Below, one piece after another: positions 1-7,460 of a DNA stretch of 64,000 nt. The translations under genes and the position numbers were made by a program. The DNA comes from Cytophagales bacterium (lineage in GTDB: Bacteria > Bacteroidota > Bacteroidia > Cytophagales > Cyclobacteriaceae). The notes under the pieces were generated by a model, which was not told the DNA's origin, made no database searches, and worked only from the letters and a program-made list of their open reading frames with translations. Positions within the stretch are counted from its first letter, which is position 1. The number at the start of each line of letters is the position of its first letter. The stretch lies in assembly GCA_033344775.1 (NCBI GenBank), contig JAWPMT010000005.1, positions 1,657,501 to 1,721,500 on the forward strand, in the 5' to 3' direction.

Positions 1-2
1 CT

Positions 3-28
3 AACCGGACGTCCGGTTTTTAAAAACC
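3..28. terminator. Overlapping palindromes after the PIN gene
   Basis: A perfect 16-bp palindrome (AACCGGACGTCCGGTT, 3-18) overlaps a 14-bp palindrome (GGTTTTTAAAAACC, 15-28). They lie directly beyond the stop codon of the minus-strand PIN gene. A run of five T follows the GC-rich palindrome on the plus strand, so it could also stop plus-strand transcripts entering from outside the window. It may be a bidirectional terminator, but the window edge hides the neighbouring gene. Confidence 0.45.
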
Positions 29-29
29 T

Positions 30-461
30 TCAGGCACTCTTGTAATCTGATCGCTGCAATCCAAGGTATTGCTTAGGTGTTAGCACCAGCAAATGCGAGT
101 CTCGGAAGTCTTTGAGGTTTCGCGTAAGGATGAGGTCCAATTCACCCTCAGAAGCTGAAAAATACTGCACGGCATCGGTAACATCCTGAAAAACGGATGT
201 CAAAGACAAGTCCATGATCCGTTGATCGATCGGCAGGACGTTCACCAGGTTTCTGAATCGCACCATTACTTTTCGGCACTCATCAGGGGATAGTTGATCT
301 GATAAATAATAATAGGCATGGGTCATGGCAATAGGAGAAACATACAAACTGATCCGCTGCTCATCTGCCATGGAAAAAATGGCCTGCGCATCTGTAACAT
401 GAGGTTCTCTTGCACCAAACAAATCCAGAATGATTGAGGTATCGATTAGTACTTTATCCAT
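30..461 (-). CDS. PIN-domain protein, probable VapC-like toxin
   Basis: This 143-residue protein has the usual length and layout of a PIN-domain ribonuclease. The first acidic residue is D7 in the N-terminal LIDTS strand. A second acidic cluster lies at D93/D96, and D109 precedes the LTRNLKDF strand, as is typical for PIN toxins. It starts one base beyond the stop codon of the DUF6364 gene upstream, the order and spacing expected for a translationally coupled antitoxin-toxin pair. The predicted role is cleavage of RNA when the antitoxin is lost; the RNA target cannot be inferred. The fold is clear; the toxin role rests on the pairing. Confidence 0.85.
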   Translation of the reverse strand: MDKVLIDTSIILDLFGAREPHVTDAQAIFSMADEQRISLYVSPIAMTHAYYYLSDQLSPDECRKVMVRFRNLVNVLPIDQRIMDLSLTSVFQDVTDAVQYFSASEGELDLILTRNLKDFRDSHLLVLTPKQYLGLQRSDYKSA

Positions 462-462
462 G

Positions 463-702
463 TTACTTAAATTTCTGCTTTAGCATTTTTGTATCTTTTA
501 CATTCGTCTGTTCGGGGATATTGATCACTCCGGTCAGGCTGTTAACCAACGGACTATGAGGGCTCTTGGGATCTCCGGGCTCTGTTAACCCGGACAAATA
601 GCCTTCGACCAATTTGGAAAGGCTCATATTATTTTCCTTAGCGTAGTGCTTGGCCCGCTCAATAATTTCCTGATTTAATTTCAGTGTCAATTTTACATCC
701 AT
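463..702 (-). CDS. DUF6364-type antitoxin
   Basis: A 79-residue protein. The N-terminal 40 residues form a short beta strand (VKLTLKL) followed by two helices ending in SLSKLVEGYL, the ribbon-helix-helix-like pattern of DUF6364 proteins that commonly precede PIN toxins. The C-terminal half is polar and proline/glycine rich, suited to wrapping and blocking the toxin. It is first in a two-gene operon with the PIN gene, one base apart. A 9-bp inverted repeat just upstream of its start is the likely site for autoregulation. Family knowledge supports an antitoxin role; the actual operator binding is inferred. Confidence 0.8.
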   Translation of the reverse strand: MDVKLTLKLNQEIIERAKHYAKENNMSLSKLVEGYLSGLTEPGDPKSPHSPLVNSLTGVINIPEQTNVKDTKMLKQKFK

Positions 703-707
703 TTAAA

Positions 708-742
708 TCGTACGTACAATTATTTACAACTAATACGTACGA
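708..742 (-). promoter_or_regulatory. Inverted-repeat operator of the toxin-antitoxin operon
   Basis: TCGTACGTA (708-716) is repeated exactly in inverted form as TACGTACGA (734-742), with a 17-bp AT-rich spacer. The nearer arm begins 6 bp before the antitoxin start, so bound protein would cover the promoter. Each arm also contains the self-complementary core TACGTA. Its position and symmetry fit a dimeric ribbon-helix-helix repressor site. Confidence 0.6.
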
Positions 743-826
743 AATTAGAAATTTTCTGTTTAAAACCAATCAAAGCAGCATTTCTTACTGGAATGCAGTT
801 TATTTTCGCACGTTTATTTGCCAGAG

Positions 827-1864
827 ATGTTTAAGCTCATTCGCTCACTGTTGTTCCTACTCCCAGCTGAAAAGGCGCATCACTTCACGACAAGTGTCCT
901 GAAGTTCCTTTTTCTGATCCCAGGGTTCAAACAAATCATGCGTTCCACTTTTGTGATCAATGATCCAAGGCTGAACCAAAATGTATTCGGAATTCAATTC
1001 CCCAATCCGGTAGGGCTTGCAGCTGGTTTTGACAAAAACGCAGATTTTCTCCATGAATTTTCATGTCTGGGATTCGGGTTTCTCGAAGTAGGGACCATTA
1101 CTCCTAAAGGTCAGCCTGGCAATCCTCAGCCTCGCTTGTTCCGTCTGAAAAAAGATCAGGCGCTGATCAACCGCATGGGATTCAACAATGAAGGGCTGGC
1201 TCATGCTATTCATCAATTAAAACACCGACCTCAATTATTACCTGTTGGTGGCAACATCGGCAAAAATAAGGTGACACCTAATGAAAATGCTCAGGACGAC
1301 TACCTGGCTTGTTTTCATGCCTTACATGAACTAGTTGACTATTTTGTGGTTAATGTAAGTTCACCTAACACACCCAATCTGAGAGACCTTCAGGAAAAAG
1401 AACCCTTGAAAGCATTGCTCGAAACCCTGATCGAGTCGAATGCCGAGAAAAAACTCACCAAACCTATCCTACTTAAGATAGCACCAGACTTGTCCGAGTC
1501 ACAACTCAATGATATTTTAGAAATCCTCCACGAAGTTCCCATCGACGGGGTGATCGCTACGAATACGACGATAGACCGTTCAGGATTGAATACCCCAGAT
1601 TCGACCATAGAAGACATTGGGGCAGGTGGTTTAAGTGGAAAGCCTTTGCGCACAAGATCAACGGAAGTCATTCGTTACATAAGAAAACATGATCCCGAGA
1701 TCCCCATCATTGCCGTTGGGGGTATCTACGATGTGGAGTCTGCTTTAGAAAAGTGGGACGCAGGGGCTAACTTGCTACAGCTATACACGGGTTTTGTCTA
1801 TGGAGGCCCGGGACTGATCAAAAGAATCAACAAAGCGATTCTTCGGCGCATTGAAGAAGCCTGA
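827..1864 (+). CDS. pyrD: Quinone-dependent dihydroorotate dehydrogenase (class 2)
   Basis: This membrane-associated enzyme oxidises dihydroorotate to orotate in pyrimidine synthesis and passes electrons to the quinone pool. The product has 345 residues from the ATG at 827; an in-frame TTG at 818 is a poorer start. The N-terminal amphipathic segment (about residues 1-35) is the class 2 membrane anchor. GFDKNADF (about 68-75), NRMGFNN (115-121) and [12 protein letters not shown] (175-186, with the catalytic serine) are family landmarks, and the C-terminal GGI and [10 protein letters not shown] segments bind FMN phosphate. Weak promoter-like elements (TATTTTCG at 801) lie just upstream. It reads away from the toxin-antitoxin operon. 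Confidence 0.96.
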   Translation: MFKLIRSLLFLLPAEKAHHFTTSVLKFLFLIPGFKQIMRSTFVINDPRLNQNVFGIQFPNPVGLAAGFDKNADFLHEFSCLGFGFLEVGTITPKGQPGNPQPRLFRLKKDQALINRMGFNNEGLAHAIHQLKHRPQLLPVGGNIGKNKVTPNENAQDDYLACFHALHELVDYFVVNVSSPNTPNLRDLQEKEPLKALLETLIESNAEKKLTKPILLKIAPDLSESQLNDILEILHEVPIDGVIATNTTIDRSGLNTPDSTIEDIGAGGLSGKPLRTRSTEVIRYIRKHDPEIPIIAVGGIYDVESALEKWDAGANLLQLYTGFVYGGPGLIKRINKAILRRIEEA

Positions 1865-1880
1865 TCATTGTTTATTTTTG
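1851..1880 (+). promoter_or_regulatory. Bacteroidota-type promoter of ftsK-lolA
   Basis: TATTTTTG (1873-1880) matches the Bacteroidota -7 consensus TAnnTTTG exactly. A TTG at 1851-1853 lies 19 bp upstream, which fits the -33 element and its spacing. Transcription would begin near 1886, about 60 bases before the ftsK start. The -33 element lies inside the last codons of pyrD, so ftsK need not depend on pyrD transcription. Confidence 0.6.
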
Positions 1881-1944
1881 TTTAACTCTTTTTGAAGTAT
1901 AAAATCCTTTGAGGTTTAGGGCCGACCCCTAATCGACGCTGCCA

Positions 1945-4602
1945 ATGGCCAAAAACACGTTTAAGAACAAAAAGCCAGAAAAGGCTAAGCCAAAAAAATC
2001 ATTTAAACTTTCCTTCAGTTTCATCGAGGATCGCAAATTCCAGATTGCTTTGGGATTGTTATTCACGCTCTCGTCTGTATTTCTTTTCATTTCGATCCTT
2101 TCCTACTTCAGTACAGGAAGAGAAGACCAAAGTGTGGTGGATGCCGTACTCGCAACCGGAATCAAGGAGTCCGGAATGGAGGTCACCAATTGGTTTGGTA
2201 TTGTCGGTGCTACTGCCGCACATTTCTTTGTGTTCAAATGGTTTGGTCTGGCCAGTTTACTGGTAGCTCCACTCCTATTCGTCATTGGCTATCAATTGCT
2301 CTATCAGCGACAGCTCCTGCCAATCATGAGATTCACCGTCTTCGTGATTTTCTACGTGCTTTGGATCAGCATGGTCATGGGTTATTTCTTGATTAACTCC
2401 AGTGAGTTCTCTTCCTGGGGATTCCTCTCAGGAGGTATCGGTTATGAAATGTCCTTGATCCTGGAAAGCCTGATGGGTTGGGGAGCCGGACTGATCCTGC
2501 TTTTTTTGGTGTTTGTGTTCAACATGTACTTCTTCAACATTACACAAATCCCTGCATTAGTTGGATGGACCGATCAGATCAATACTTTTTTTGATCGCAT
2601 GGGCAATCTGTTCCAATCCAAATCAGAAAACGAGGAAGAAGAAAAATCCGACCTGAGTTCAGTACTGGAACAGGTAAAAAAGGAAGTAGAACAGGAAGAC
2701 GAGCAGAAAGACCGTATCATCGCTTCCAACATGAATGAAGAAGAGGACGATGACGAGGAGGAAGAGGAATGGGCGATAGAACCGCTAAAACAAGAAAAAC
2801 CCAAGCCGATCAAAGAGGGTCCTATTTTCTCCGTAGAACCTCAAAAAAGAGAAACGCCTCCCGCTCCGGAAGCGAAGAAACCTGAAGCGCCTGCTCGACC
2901 ACAACGACCAATTACCGCCCCGGTCAATGAACCAGAACCCGAGCCGGAGGAAGAGGAAGTCGTGGATAACACCATCGCTTTCGAGCCGATCGTTCCTACC
3001 TCGAAACCCAAACCTACCCCAATGGAAGACCTGGCCATGGAAGTGGAAGAGACGAAGTTTGAAGAAAAAGTGGTGGAGGTTTCGGAAAACTACGATCCAA
3101 CGCTGGACCTCCCACGATATCAATTCCCATCCATTGATCTGCTGATCGAGTATCCTGAGAAAGCAGTGAATGTTTCCAAAGAGGAATTGGAAGCCAATAA
3201 AGACAAAATTGTTGAGACCCTGATCAACTTTAAGATTGGAATCTCCAGCATCAAAGCAACCATCGGACCTACGGTTACCCTTTACGAAATTATTCCGGAG
3301 GCTGGTGTGAAAATCTCCAAGATCAAAAATCTGGAAGATGACATTGCTTTAAGTCTCGCTGCCCTGGGAATTCGGATCATTGCACCGATCCCTGGTCGAG
3401 GTACGATCGGTATTGAGGTACCGAATAAGGACAGGGAAATGGTTGACGCTCGTTCGGTGATCTCCACGGAGAAGTTCATGAAGAGCGACAAGGATCTGCC
3501 TGTAGTGTTGGGTAAAACCATCTCCAATGAAGTCTTTGTGACCGACCTGTCAAAGATGCCTCACCTGCTCATGGCAGGAGCTACAGGACAAGGAAAGTCC
3601 GTAGGATTGAACATCATCCTGACGTCTTTGCTATATAAAAAGCATCCTTCACAATTAAAGTTTGTCCTTGTCGATCCGAAGAAGGTAGAATTGACACTCT
3701 TCAATCACTTGGAAAAGCACTATTTGGCTAAGCTCCCTGATGGCGAAGAAGCAATCATTACGGATACCAGTCAGGTGATCCATACCCTAAATTCACTCTG
3801 CATTGAGATGGACAACCGGTATGACTTGCTGAAAGATGCCGCCTGTCGTAACATCAAGGAGTACAACAAGAAGTTCGTCAATCGCAGACTGAATCCACAG
3901 AAAGGTCATTCCTTCATGCCTTATATTGTACTCGTCATCGATGAGTTAGCGGATTTGATGATGACTGCTGGTAAAGAGGTGGAAACGCCGATTGCAAGAT
4001 TGGCACAGCTGGCACGGGCCATTGGTATTCACCTGATTGTGGCGACGCAGCGTCCATCTGTGAATGTGATCACCGGTATCATCAAAGCCAACTTCCCGGC
4101 ACGACTGTCATTTCGGGTAACATCCAAAGTAGACTCCCGAACCATCCTGGATACCGGAGGCGCCGAGCAATTGATCGGTATGGGAGACATGTTGCTTTCA
4201 CTTGGATCTGAAATGACACGCTTGCAATGTGCTTTCGTGGATACCCCGGAAGTAGACCGAATCTGTGAATTTATTGGTGATCAGCGTGGATATGATTCCG
4301 CCTATCAGCTTCCTGAGTTCGTAGGCGAGGATGAGTCTTCGTCGACTCCTGGCGTCGATTTATCGGAAAGAGATGTCTTATTTCCTGACGCTGCTCGTTT
4401 AATTGTAACCCATCAGCAGGGAAGTACGTCTCTGATCCAAAGAAAAATGAAACTGGGTTATAACCGGGCCGGTCGATTGATCGATCAACTGGAAGTTGCT
4501 GGGATCGTTGGGCCATTCGAAGGAAGCAAAGCCCGTGAAGTTTTAATCAAAGACGAATACAGTTTGGAACAGTTATTGACTGAACTAGAGAATAAGTATT
4601 AA
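1945..4602 (+). CDS. ftsK: DNA translocase FtsK/SpoIIIE
   Basis: FtsK is the septal motor that pumps chromosomal DNA during division and helps resolve chromosome dimers. The 885 residues start with a basic cytoplasmic tail and about four membrane segments (roughly residues 30-215). A long acidic and proline-rich linker follows (about 215-390), then the RecA-like motor with Walker A GATGQGKS (about 544-551) and Walker B VLVIDELADL (about 662-671). The C-terminal 70 residues form the winged-helix gamma domain that reads KOPS-like sites. The linker is shorter than in enterobacterial FtsK, which is normal for this phylum. The next gene, lolA, starts 11 bp downstream. Confidence 0.97.
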   Translation: MAKNTFKNKKPEKAKPKKSFKLSFSFIEDRKFQIALGLLFTLSSVFLFISILSYFSTGREDQSVVDAVLATGIKESGMEVTNWFGIVGATAAHFFVFKWFGLASLLVAPLLFVIGYQLLYQRQLLPIMRFTVFVIFYVLWISMVMGYFLINSSEFSSWGFLSGGIGYEMSLILESLMGWGAGLILLFLVFVFNMYFFNITQIPALVGWTDQINTFFDRMGNLFQSKSENEEEEKSDLSSVLEQVKKEVEQEDEQKDRIIASNMNEEEDDDEEEEEWAIEPLKQEKPKPIKEGPIFSVEPQKRETPPAPEAKKPEAPARPQRPITAPVNEPEPEPEEEEVVDNTIAFEPIVPTSKPKPTPMEDLAMEVEETKFEEKVVEVSENYDPTLDLPRYQFPSIDLLIEYPEKAVNVSKEELEANKDKIVETLINFKIGISSIKATIGPTVTLYEIIPEAGVKISKIKNLEDDIALSLAALGIRIIAPIPGRGTIGIEVPNKDREMVDARSVISTEKFMKSDKDLPVVLGKTISNEVFVTDLSKMPHLLMAGATGQGKSVGLNIILTSLLYKKHPSQLKFVLVDPKKVELTLFNHLEKHYLAKLPDGEEAIITDTSQVIHTLNSLCIEMDNRYDLLKDAACRNIKEYNKKFVNRRLNPQKGHSFMPYIVLVIDELADLMMTAGKEVETPIARLAQLARAIGIHLIVATQRPSVNVITGIIKANFPARLSFRVTSKVDSRTILDTGGAEQLIGMGDMLLSLGSEMTRLQCAFVDTPEVDRICEFIGDQRGYDSAYQLPEFVGEDESSSTPGVDLSERDVLFPDAARLIVTHQQGSTSLIQRKMKLGYNRAGRLIDQLEVAGIVGPFEGSKAREVLIKDEYSLEQLLTELENKY

Positions 4603-4613
4603 ATATTCAAGAA

Positions 4614-5264
4614 ATGAAGAGAGTAGCGTTGATGTTAATGATGGTTTGTCTGGTAGCAGCTGCTTACGGACAATACGATCCTGCCGCCTTGAAGATACTG
4701 GACGCCATGAGTGCGAAATACAAAAATGCTTCGGCGTTTTCGGCAGCCTTTACTCAAAACCTGAAAAACCCGGCCGCAGGTCTGGATGAATCCATTACAG
4801 GAAAGATTGCGGTAAAAGGCGATAAGTATTTACTGGAAGTCTCAGGTCAATTCGTGTACAACAATTCGGTTGACGTCTATACCTACAACCCTGAGATCAA
4901 CGAAGTAACTATCGCACCATATGATGAGGGAGAAGCGGAGATCAACCTGAACAACATCTATGAGATCTATAAGACCGGTTTCAAATATGGTATTTACGAG
5001 GTGATCAAAGGAGTGACTTACATCGATCTTGATCCGGAAGACAAAAGTGACAAAAGCTACTTCAAGATCCGTATGGAAATTGATGCCAACAACAGCCTGC
5101 AAGCGTTCAATGTGTTTGAGCCATCTGGTAACGTATATCGCTACAGCATCAATGATTTTCTAGAAAGAACAGACATCAACGACGATTACTTTGTGTTTGA
5201 TATCCGCAAACACACAAACGATCCCGAAATCATTGACTCACTGGAAGAGATTGATTTTAGGTAA
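4614..5264 (+). CDS. lolA: Outer-membrane lipoprotein carrier protein LolA
   Basis: LolA is the periplasmic chaperone that carries lipoproteins from the LolCDE exporter to the outer membrane. The 216-residue product has a signal peptide of about 20 residues ending AAYGQ. It then shows the LolA pattern: a first helix (ILDAMSAKYKNASAFSAAFTQ), a GKIAVKGDKYLLE strand, then VYTYNPEINEVTI and a late V/IRM strand. It lies 11 bp after ftsK and is probably co-transcribed with it. A strong terminator follows within 30 bp. In this phylum, ftsK-lolA is a common neighbour pair. Confidence 0.92.
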   Translation: MKRVALMLMMVCLVAAAYGQYDPAALKILDAMSAKYKNASAFSAAFTQNLKNPAAGLDESITGKIAVKGDKYLLEVSGQFVYNNSVDVYTYNPEINEVTIAPYDEGEAEINLNNIYEIYKTGFKYGIYEVIKGVTYIDLDPEDKSDKSYFKIRMEIDANNSLQAFNVFEPSGNVYRYSINDFLERTDINDDYFVFDIRKHTNDPEIIDSLEEIDFR

Positions 5265-5290
5265 ATCATAAATAAGAATTTCAATTTCAG

Positions 5291-5326
5291 AGCCCTTCAG
5301 GACGACAAGTTTTGAAGGGCTTTTTT
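5291..5326 (+). terminator. Rho-independent terminator after lolA
   Basis: AGCCCTTCA (5291-5299) pairs with TGAAGGGCT (5313-5321) to give a perfect 9-bp stem with a 13-base loop, followed by six or more T. It closes the ftsK-lolA unit. Confidence 0.85.
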
Positions 5327-5513
5327 GTTGGTATACGATCTATTTTATTTCATGTCCGAAGAGCAAAGTTCGAAGAGTACTTCATGCAGAACTCATTGTA
5401 AGTATTTCATTTTGTGAGACATAGCCTTTGATCTCACTTCAAATTTCGGTAACTTTCAATTAAACGGTTTCAGTTTTTATTGAAATCAAGTTAATACGGC
5501 CAACCTAGTCCTC

Positions 5514-7427
5514 ATGAAAAAGCGAACCCTCCTCCTCTCGCTTGTCGGTCTGGTAATCATTGCCTTGATAGGCACCAGTACGATTTTCAAGCGAACCAAA
5601 AAAGAAGCATTCATCCATCAAGTTACCCAGCAAACACCTGGCGGCATTCAACTTGATCTCAACAGTATTGCGCCTCCGAATACGGACCAGCTATCGGCTC
5701 AACCGGATTTTGACATATTCGCCTGGAACAGCTTCATTGCCCTGAACTGGCCAGCCGTGGTACCCAGCTCTGCTAACGGCTACCTACGGGGCATTCCGGA
5801 CGTGAATAAGACCTTCAAAGATGCCCAGCCTGGGGACATGTTGGTGTGGGAAACGTTCAAGGAAAAACGAGAGATTTTCAATCAGGTAGAATCGGTGCTA
5901 GGTCCAACCTCTGGCCAGACGCCTTTTCTATATCCCTGGAACTATGAACCGGATTATGGACCCTTAAGGCCTGCCGATACCGATATCGACCCCAATGCTC
6001 CGATTGAAAAACATCAAAAAGTCCTGCAAGGACGAAAACAAGGCACACCCTATAATGCTTTCGACGAAACTGCCGAGGTGGGTTCTGAAGCATTGGAGGT
6101 TTATTATCCAAGTACAGCCTATAGCGATTCTATCAACCCAATCATGGGAAGACCCGTGGGTCCCAGGGTCTGGAGAGGAAAGCCTTCAGACAGCATCCCG
6201 GTACTCTATGAGGTAAAGCTGAATTACGATTATTATAACTATATCAAAGCCAATGATCTGTATTCCGGAGACACTAGTGTCATTGGGTCTGCTGCCAGAA
6301 AAGCGGAACTAAGACTTCCTTATCGAACCTCTTCCGCCTTTGGTCCCAAAACACAGAAAAGTGGATCAAAATATCAATTGGCCACTAACTATGACCAGAG
6401 CACGGTGGAAGCACAATACCGAAACATAAAAATGGATGGAAGTCAAAACCCTCCATTTATCGGGTCCATGCAATTCAAAGCTGCCTGGGTCATGCTGACC
6501 GATGCCGATGATCCTACGAAATATCATACGAGTGAAGCCCTGTATTATGTCACCAACAAGGAAGGGCAACCGGAGCCCGACTCGGCATTATTCGGATTGA
6601 TCGGATTGCATATAATTCAGCGTATTCACATAACCAATGACGAAGATGATTCCAATCCTATCGGAGGCACTTTCGTTTTTGCCACCTGGGAACATACCTC
6701 CATTCGTGACAACATTCAGAATGGTTTTACCCAATATACCTACTCGAATTACTACAATCCGATCGTCGATCCGGGTGCGGTGAAAAATGCTAATGGCAGT
6801 TTCAAATACCCGCAAGGGTTTTACCCTCCGATTGACGGGTCCAAACCTTATGATGGGGTCTATCAGGTACCAGAGAGGTTCAGTATTCTGAGCAATCCCG
6901 GAGGCGCTTCTCCAGCCACCAAGGAGGTCAATGACATGGTTCACAACATGTTACCTGATGGGTCGGTATGGAAAAACTACCAATTGGTAGGCACGCAGTT
7001 CATTGCCATTGATGTCAACAGTGCATCCGTCCTACAAGCCGCTGGTAAAACGCCCCGTTATCCGATTACGCTAAATGATCCACAAGGAATTGGATTACCG
7101 GTTTTCCTAGCAAATCTCGTCATCGAAACCAATCAAGGCTTACAGCTATTTCAGGGACAGCCACCAGGCACTCCTACCATTCCAAATTATCAAGGTGCGG
7201 GTGTTGATGTGAATGCCACCGCCAACTTTCTTCGAGATAACAAGAATACATCGTTCAATCGAGTCGCTTACAACATGGGCGGTTGCATGGGCTGCCATGG
7301 TGTAGCGCAAAGCAGAGGATACTCTTTCAGCTTCGTTTTGCTGGGCGGTCGTGAAGGTGCGAAAACAGATACTGAGACACAGTTCGAAATCCCACCTCTA
7401 GAACCCATCAAACCTGATGAAAATTGA
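5514..7427 (+). CDS. Exported c-type heme protein paired with an amine oxidase
   Basis: This 637-residue protein has an N-terminal membrane segment or uncleaved signal (about residues 5-24). A long middle region shows no motif I can assign to a family. A single c-type heme site C591-M-G-C594-H595 lies in the sequence MGGCMGCHG, about 40 residues from the C-terminus. One CxxCH implies periplasmic heme attachment. The flavin amine oxidase gene starts 33 bp downstream on the same strand, so this protein may take electrons from that enzyme or be a partner subunit. The heme site is seen directly; the partnership is inferred. No promoter matching the consensus is evident in the 190 bp upstream. Confidence 0.8.
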   Translation: MKKRTLLLSLVGLVIIALIGTSTIFKRTKKEAFIHQVTQQTPGGIQLDLNSIAPPNTDQLSAQPDFDIFAWNSFIALNWPAVVPSSANGYLRGIPDVNKTFKDAQPGDMLVWETFKEKREIFNQVESVLGPTSGQTPFLYPWNYEPDYGPLRPADTDIDPNAPIEKHQKVLQGRKQGTPYNAFDETAEVGSEALEVYYPSTAYSDSINPIMGRPVGPRVWRGKPSDSIPVLYEVKLNYDYYNYIKANDLYSGDTSVIGSAARKAELRLPYRTSSAFGPKTQKSGSKYQLATNYDQSTVEAQYRNIKMDGSQNPPFIGSMQFKAAWVMLTDADDPTKYHTSEALYYVTNKEGQPEPDSALFGLIGLHIIQRIHITNDEDDSNPIGGTFVFATWEHTSIRDNIQNGFTQYTYSNYYNPIVDPGAVKNANGSFKYPQGFYPPIDGSKPYDGVYQVPERFSILSNPGGASPATKEVNDMVHNMLPDGSVWKNYQLVGTQFIAIDVNSASVLQAAGKTPRYPITLNDPQGIGLPVFLANLVIETNQGLQLFQGQPPGTPTIPNYQGAGVDVNATANFLRDNKNTSFNRVAYNMGGCMGCHGVAQSRGYSFSFVLLGGREGAKTDTETQFEIPPLEPIKPDEN

Positions 7428-7460
7428 TTGACCCTGTCAACCACAAAAAGAAATTGAACG

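Noticed and set aside
2574-2813. Serine-rich minus-strand frame opposite ftsK
   Set aside because: It is the antisense of the acidic Glu/Asp linker of FtsK, a composition artefact.
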